A stretch of DNA of 64,000 nt, taken from Bartonella grahamii subsp. shimonis. Its GTDB lineage: Bacteria; Pseudomonadota; Alphaproteobacteria; Rhizobiales; Rhizobiaceae. The stretch is from NCBI RefSeq assembly GCF_036327415.1, contig NZ_CP123961.1, positions 1,896,001 to 1,960,000 of the forward strand, given 5' to 3'. The position numbers were made by a program, and so were the translations under genes. Below, one piece after another: positions 58,341 through 64,000 of this stretch. Under the pieces are notes generated by a model. It was not told the DNA's origin, made no database searches, and saw only the letters and a program-made list of their open reading frames with translations. Numbering within the stretch: position 1 is the stretch's first letter; every line of letters begins with the position of its first letter.

Positions 58341-61318
58341 ATGAAAATTAAATTTGACCCCAATCAACATCATCAACGTCGCGCTTGGGAAGCTGTTGTA
58401 GGAGTTTTTAAAGGTCAAGAACTTGATAAAGCCTTGTTTTCCATGCCCTCATTAACCAAAAATGAATTGGAAGCACACTTATAACACAGCAAGACGATAT
58501 AGGTTGTGGTAACCGCTTACGTCTTTCGTCCGAAGAAATATTAAAAAACGTTCAAAATATTCAGCTCCTTAATGGTTTAAAGCAAACAAAAGAATTACAA
58601 AGCCTTGACTTTGCCATTGAAATGGAAACCGGAACGGGAAAAACCTACGTATATCTACGCTCTATTTTTGAAATGAATAAACACTATGGTTTTTCAAAAT
58701 TCATTATTGTTGTTCCCAGCATTGCAATTAAAGAAGGAGTCTTTAAAACTCTCGAAATGACAACCGTACATTTTAAAGAGCAATATGAGAACATCCCTTT
58801 TGACTACTTTATTTATACTTCCAATCGATTAGAGCAAGTTCGCAGTTTTGCACACAATGATTATATCCAAATTATGGTGATCAATATTGATGCCTTCCGC
58901 AAAAGTTTTACAGATCCTTCAAAAGAAACCAGTGCAAATATCATCCATCGCTGGAATGACAAAATGCAAGGCATACCAATTGACTTTATAAAATCCACTC
59001 AACCAATCGTGATTATTGATGAACCGCAAAGTGTAGACACAACCGCCAAATCAGGAGAGGCAATCAAATCTCTTAATCCGCTCTGCATATTCAGATACTC
59101 AGCAACACATGTTGATAAACACAACATGCTGTATAAACTAGATTCTATTGATGCTTATGAACAAAAGCTTGTAAAGCAGATTGAAGTCGCCTCTATTGAA
59201 GTAAAGGATGGGCATAACAAAGCGTATATCAAACTTCTGTCTGTTGATAATAAGAAGGGACACCGCGCCAAGATTGAATTGGATATTCAGAAAAAAAACA
59301 CGATAAAACGCACTGAAAAATGGGTAAAACAAGGAGATGATTTGTTTAGGCTTTCAGGGGGACGCTCTCTTTATGATGGTTACGTTGTCAATGATATTTA
59401 TTGTGAAGAAGGTAATGAATATATCGACTTCACCAGTAAGCCAGATATCATTCGTCTAAACCATGTGATTGGTGATGTAAATGAGGATGAGTACAAGAGG
59501 CTACAAATCCGCAAAACGATAGAAGAACATCTAGATAAAGAGCTAAAACTCACCCCAATGGGAATTAAGGTTCTTAGTCTCTTTTTCATTGATAAAGTAG
59601 CGAATTATCGGGATTACACAGCACTAGGACAAAAAGGAAAATACGCTATTATTTTTGAAGAAGAATATGCAAAAGCAATTAAAAAGCCCAAATACCACAC
59701 GCTTTTTTCTGAAATGGATATCGATAGTCTCCCCACACAGGTTCATAATGGCTATTTTTCTGGTGATAAGAATGGATTTAAAGATACCAACGGTTTTACA
59801 AAAGCTGATGAAAACACTTATAGCCTTATCATGAAGGATAAGGAAAAACTTCTTAGCTTTGATTCCAAGTTAAAGTTTATTTTCTCTCACTCCGCTCTCA
59901 AAGAAGGCTGGGATAATCCTAACGTCTTCCAGATTTGTACACTCAATGAAACCAAATCTGCCATAAAAAAACGTCAAGAAATTGGGCGTGGACTTCGTAT
60001 TGCTGTTAATCAGGATGGAGAGCGTGTCTACGGTTTTGAGGTTAACACACTAACCGTTATGGCAAATGAATCCTACGAAACTTTTGTCGATGGTCTGCAA
60101 AAAGAAATAGAAAAAGAAGAAGGTCTACGTTTTGGCATTATTGAAAAGCATAGCTTTGCAAATATCGTCATTGAGAAAGAAAATGGAGAACAAGCATTTC
60201 TCGGTGCACAAGCCTCTGAAACCGTTTGGAATACTCTCTTAGAAAAGCAATATATTGATCAACACAGTAAAATAACAAACCAACTCAAAAAAGCTCTGAA
60301 AGAAGATAATATTACGCTTCCCAAACAGTTTGAAGCGCAAAGAGAGGCAATTGCTGCTATTCTTAAAAAAATTGCAGGTGGACTTAATATTAAAAACAAC
60401 GAAGATAAGCGCACGGTACGCTTAAACAAAGCTGTTTTTGATCGTCCTGAATTCAAAGAATTATGGGATCGTATTAAATATAAAACCGTCTACAGAGTAG
60501 AATTTAATTCCAACAAACTCATTAAAAGGTGTGCCAAAAGCCTTCGGGATAATCTCATTGTCGGCAAAACAAAGTTCAATTACACACGCGCAAAAACTGA
60601 AATGAGCAAAGGTGGTATCAGTGTAACTAAAAATCAGAAAAGCACGCATATATATGATGTGCGCGATTATCAAATTCCAGATATTTTAAGCTATCTTCAA
60701 AATGAAACAAATTTAAAAAGGCGGTCCATTCTAAGCATATTACTTGAGAGCGGACGACTGAATGATTTTAAGAATAATCCTCAAAAATTCATTGACCAGG
60801 TAAAAAAGCTTATCAAGCGTGAAATGCAACGTTTTATAGTTGATGGTATCAAATACCAAAAAATTGGTGATGAATATTTTTATGCACAAGAGCTTTTTGA
60901 ACGTGAAGAACTCATTGGCTATTTGAACAAAAATATGACAAAAACTGATAAATCAACTTATGATCATGTTATTTATGATTCAGATATTGAGTTCAGTTTT
61001 GCACAATCGTTTGAAAAAAACGATGAGATTAAAGTTTATGCGAAACTGCCTGAATGGTTTAAAATTGATACACCTCTTGGATCATATACCCCCGATTGGG
61101 CTGTATTATTCGAGCAAGATGGACAAGAAAAATTGTATTTTGTTGTGGAAAGCAAAGGCAGTATTTTTGAAGACATGTTGCGCGATCTGGAAAAAGCAAA
61201 AATCCATTGCGGTCGCGAACATTTCAAAGCTCTAGGAGAAAATACCCAATATATTGTTTCTGATAATTATGAAACTTTTATCGATCAAGCCCTTCAAAAA
61301 GATACCATAACAACTTGA
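58341..61318 (+). pseudogene. res: Type III restriction enzyme (Res), frameshifted near the N-terminus
   Basis: From the ATG at 58341 the gene reads MKIKFDPNQHHQRRAWEAVV and then meets a stop at 58481. One added base near 58475 restores the frame (NELEAxLITQQDDIGCGNR) into a long open frame of over 900 codons. This has Walker A METGTGKTYVYLR, the DEAD-like motif PIVIIDEPQSV, motif VI KKRQEIGRGLRI, and a C-terminal PD-(D/E)xK nuclease (SYTPDWAVLFEQDG ... VVESKGS). All domains needed for the ATP-dependent restriction subunit are present. The shift removes only the first part, so a shorter product starting inside is possible, but it would lack the region before Walker A. It may also be a sequence error. 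Confidence 0.85.
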
Positions 61319-61910
61319 AAAAATGTTTGGGCTATGGAAATAGCCCTCCGCTGTTATTTATAAAATGCAACTTTTCCCTACTCTATAATTTACAAGCTCT
61401 TCCTTATAACCGATTTTAATTTTTATTAAACGATTAAGAGATTGTCGAACATTTTCCAAAAAGGTCTGCACATTTAAGAAAAGAAAATTATAAACTATTG
61501 AAAACATTTGACACTCAAACAATCATTTAATCATAAAAAATGATATATAAACAAACATTGGATTTTTTAAGTCAATACGTTGATTTATAAAGATTTTAAC
61601 ATTTTTCATGTTAAATAATAAATGCAAATGGAGCAGGCATACACGTCTCGTTTAAGTTCTGCTTTTTCTCGCATGCAAAGTGAATTGACAGCAAACAGAT
61701 TCCTCGATAAAGTCATCAAAATTAGCTTAACTAATGGCTTCATTTTGGAGGAAAAGGGGTTTGTACACAAGAGAAGCATTTGGGGACCATCAGCACTTCC
61801 AATCACATTCATCCTCATATTAAAGCCATCACAAACAGGTGTTCATTCTCAAAGCCTATGATTTATGAATCGGAACAAATATTTTAAAGAATTCAGCAGG
61901 GGGCATAATA
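61319..61910. other. Spacer with repeat leader fragment and an unclear frame
   Basis: A fragment of the dispersed leader (gttgatttataaagattt ... catttttcatgttaaataa) lies at about 61575-61620. Directly after it, a 79-codon plus-strand frame (61622-61861) has no recognised family and no good ribosome-binding site; it may be the remnant of a gene. Confidence 0.4.
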
Positions 61911-63275
61911 ATGCAAAAGGTAGATTCCTATACCAAATCAGAAAGGTGTGTCATATATACCGTCATTATTTCCAGCATACTCCCCTTGCTGGACGGAAGC
62001 ATTGTTAATGTCATCCTTCCTGACCTTGCTTTTTATCTTTCAGTAGAGGAAAATAATATACAATGGGTTGTAACATCCTATTTTCTGGCCACCGTACCAG
62101 GGCTACTTATGGCCGCTTTTGTTCAAGGGAGAATAGGTATCAAAAGAACTTGGTTTCTTGCAAGCTTCATTTTTATGCTTGGATCACTGGGGGTAGGATT
62201 AAGCTATGATTTTCCAACCATTATATCTGCCCGTATCGTTCAAGGTTTCGGGACCGGTCTTTTGCTGCCCCTTAGCCAAACCATCATTGCATTACAATTC
62301 GGACAAGAACGGGTGCGCCAAGCCATGGGCACCATAGCCGTACCAACGGTTTTCGCTCCTGCCTTTGGTCCGCTGGTGGGCGCCTCGCTTGCTCAGTATG
62401 TGTCTTGGCGTTTGTTATTTTTTATCAATATTCCGCTCATTTTATTGGGGCTCACCATTGGAGCTAAACATTTAAAGAACACCGAAACAGCAAAAACAAA
62501 ATTTAACTTATTTGCATTTTTAGCGTTTTCCATATCGCTTATTTCGTTTTTCTATCTCACAGAAGCAAGAAATATAGAGAACAACAACTCCGTATATATC
62601 CTCGCACTTATAGCGGTGTTATCTCTCATAGTGTTCATTGTTTCTAATCAGAAAGCAAAAAACAAATTAATAGTCTTTAGTGGATTTCAAAATGCGCGCT
62701 ACACATTGCTCATGATCATGGGGCTTGTTGCTTCATTTCTTTTTTATAGCTTCCTCGTTTATTTCCCACTAGCCGTTGCCATGGAACAAGCCCATGAAAA
62801 TAGCCTTCTCATCATCGGCACAGTCCTAGCTCTGCAAGGGGTAGGTGCATGGATCGGAAGGAAATTTATTTACCAGAAATGGAAAGAAAAATCTCCCTTT
62901 TTCATGATAGGAATTGGTTTGGTGATATCAAGCTTTGGACTATTATGCTTCGGTTATAATATAAGCATGGATGGGCTAGGATTTTTGCTAAGAGGCATAG
63001 GACTTGGCATCACCACCATTGTCTGCCTTTCTGCCCCCATCCAATATGTCAACAGTTTATACGTCAAAGATACGGCCGTTATCACACGCATATTACAGCA
63101 AATAGGTGGAGCCTTGGGGGGTATATTCGCTGGCTTTTTGATCCATTCTCTGACAGAAGAATATCTGTCCTTAAACCAAACATATATCGTATTCTTCATA
63201 TTCTCTCTGTGTGCATTTTTACTGTTTTTCCTTGCACTCTCCTTATCGCATAAAGAGAACAGCTTCGATTTATAA
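61911..63275 (+). CDS. MFS transporter, DHA2-like multidrug exporter
   Basis: This 454-residue membrane protein has about 14 hydrophobic segments. The N-terminal pattern LPLLDGSIVNVILPDLAFYL is the D-x-x-I-V-N-V-x-L-P signature of the DHA2 (EmrB/QacA) family. QWVVTSYFLATVPGLLMAAF and VQGRIGIKRTWFLASFIFML (motif A region) follow, and ARIVQGFGTGLLLPLSQ is motif B-like. Such proteins export drugs or toxic compounds by proton antiport. AGGGGG lies about 8 bases before the ATG. It is a single gene, without a visible regulator. Confidence 0.88.
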   Translation: MQKVDSYTKSERCVIYTVIISSILPLLDGSIVNVILPDLAFYLSVEENNIQWVVTSYFLATVPGLLMAAFVQGRIGIKRTWFLASFIFMLGSLGVGLSYDFPTIISARIVQGFGTGLLLPLSQTIIALQFGQERVRQAMGTIAVPTVFAPAFGPLVGASLAQYVSWRLLFFINIPLILLGLTIGAKHLKNTETAKTKFNLFAFLAFSISLISFFYLTEARNIENNNSVYILALIAVLSLIVFIVSNQKAKNKLIVFSGFQNARYTLLMIMGLVASFLFYSFLVYFPLAVAMEQAHENSLLIIGTVLALQGVGAWIGRKFIYQKWKEKSPFFMIGIGLVISSFGLLCFGYNISMDGLGFLLRGIGLGITTIVCLSAPIQYVNSLYVKDTAVITRILQQIGGALGGIFAGFLIHSLTEEYLSLNQTYIVFFIFSLCAFLLFFLALSLSHKENSFDL

Positions 63276-64000
63276 GATGGCTTTTTTGAACGCTCTCATA
63301 AAATAATGCAGACTATGCCCATAAGTACGATAACAGCCCTCCCCTGACCCAACATAGAATATGGGACTGCCAATCTATCTAACTATCTTTACTAAACACC
63401 GCACTCTGGAAAATATCACATGCACTTTCACACCGATACGTTGAACAGAACTACTTACTTTTAAAACAATAAAAAAGAGATTTTTTACATGATCTTATAT
63501 TTTTCTTACACAACTTTTATATAAATGATAAACTCATTGCGCACTCTTGTATGAAGTATGAAGTATGGAATTCTATTCTCAAAAGCCCCCGCAACTTTTT
63601 GATATTATAAAACCATATAATCACTTATCCTCCTCGCAAAAAATATTTCATAACAACAAATTTTTTTTTGCCACAATTGGGATACTGTCTCCAATATTAG
63701 CAAAGTACTAATTGTTAAATAATTTTGATGACTTATTTTTATACACCATCTTCTCCTCATAAGAGCCGCGATGATAGTTAAGCTCTCATAGTTAAGAAAT
63801 GCCTAGATACAAACAATGTGGACTTCAATAAAGGGTTTAAAGTCCTTGGTAATCTGCTTTGTGCTTTTATGGAGCACGAGTCTCACACATCAATCTAATT
63901 GATATTTCTCTTAAGTTAATTTGAGAGCCATCAGAAAATTTTTGAGACCAATCTAGGTTGAGCGCTATTTTTTGCACTCTATCGTGAACAACCAGTATCC
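63276..64000. other. Terminal region with no recognisable gene
   Basis: AT-rich sequence with stops in all frames. A short direct repeat (gtatgaagtatgaagtatg) lies at about 63550. No gene, RNA or repeat of the integrase family was recognised. Confidence 0.4.

Noticed and set aside
61622..61861. 79-codon frame before the MFS gene as part of the transporter or its regulator
   Set aside because: The sequence has no membrane segments and no HTH; it does not match any part of the MFS protein.

Overview
The window is chromosomal DNA of an AT-rich alphaproteobacterium and is almost certainly a species of Bartonella from the VirB/D4-carrying lineage that includes B. henselae, B. tribocorum and B. 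grahamii. The evidence is a complete VirB2-VirB11/VirD4 type IV secretion system (T4SS) without virB1, interleaved with FIC-OB-BID and pTyr/BID effectors (Beps), plus a Brt-type RNA followed by an XRE-family regulator. The species cannot be named from the sequence alone.

Region 1-12.8 kb is an accessory, decaying stretch. It holds three EexN-like lipoproteins (one cut by the window edge, one intact, one broken), a ParA ATPase with a small DNA-binding partner, a DUF442 phosphatase-like gene, the housekeeping ribF and a HAD phosphatase, a structured RNA with its regulator gene, and a secreted or membrane-anchored nuclease-like protein. Much of the long noncoding sequence can be explained: it is a dispersed repeat whose right-hand part encodes the N-terminus of a phage-type tyrosine integrase. 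One copy (about 4.4-5.4 kb) can still be followed as a stop-riddled integrase from its N-terminal domain to the C-terminal catalytic region.

Region 13.2-39.3 kb is the T4SS island. virB2 to virB11 are closely packed, with ATGA or TAATG-style junctions and one larger gap holding a strong hairpin between virB6 and virB7. They are followed by a small VbhA/BiaA-like antitoxin, bepA, virD4, a second antitoxin-like gene, bepC, and five more effector genes. Most of these distal effectors carry their own copy of a duplicated promoter/terminator cassette. The distal effectors are the most unusual part of the window: alternating ITIM-like and ITSM-like tyrosine repeats in one, a proline-rich array with nine PxxxPR motifs in another, and a 1071-residue protein that looks like a fusion of two FIC effectors. 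BepA has lost most of its FIC catalytic motif.

Region 40-55.6 kb is mostly housekeeping: murJ, trpS, a universal stress protein, nfu, a YjdM/PhnA zinc-ribbon protein, pgm, a peroxiredoxin, hisS, pyrF and a membrane protein. pgm and hisS each carry an apparent single-base frameshift. Because hisS is normally essential, sequencing error is a serious possibility.

Region 56.5-63.3 kb carries a type III restriction-modification locus (mod, and res with an early frameshift) and a DHA2-like MFS exporter. Nothing is recognised in the last 0.7 kb. No rRNA, tRNA, CRISPR array or intact insertion sequence was seen.
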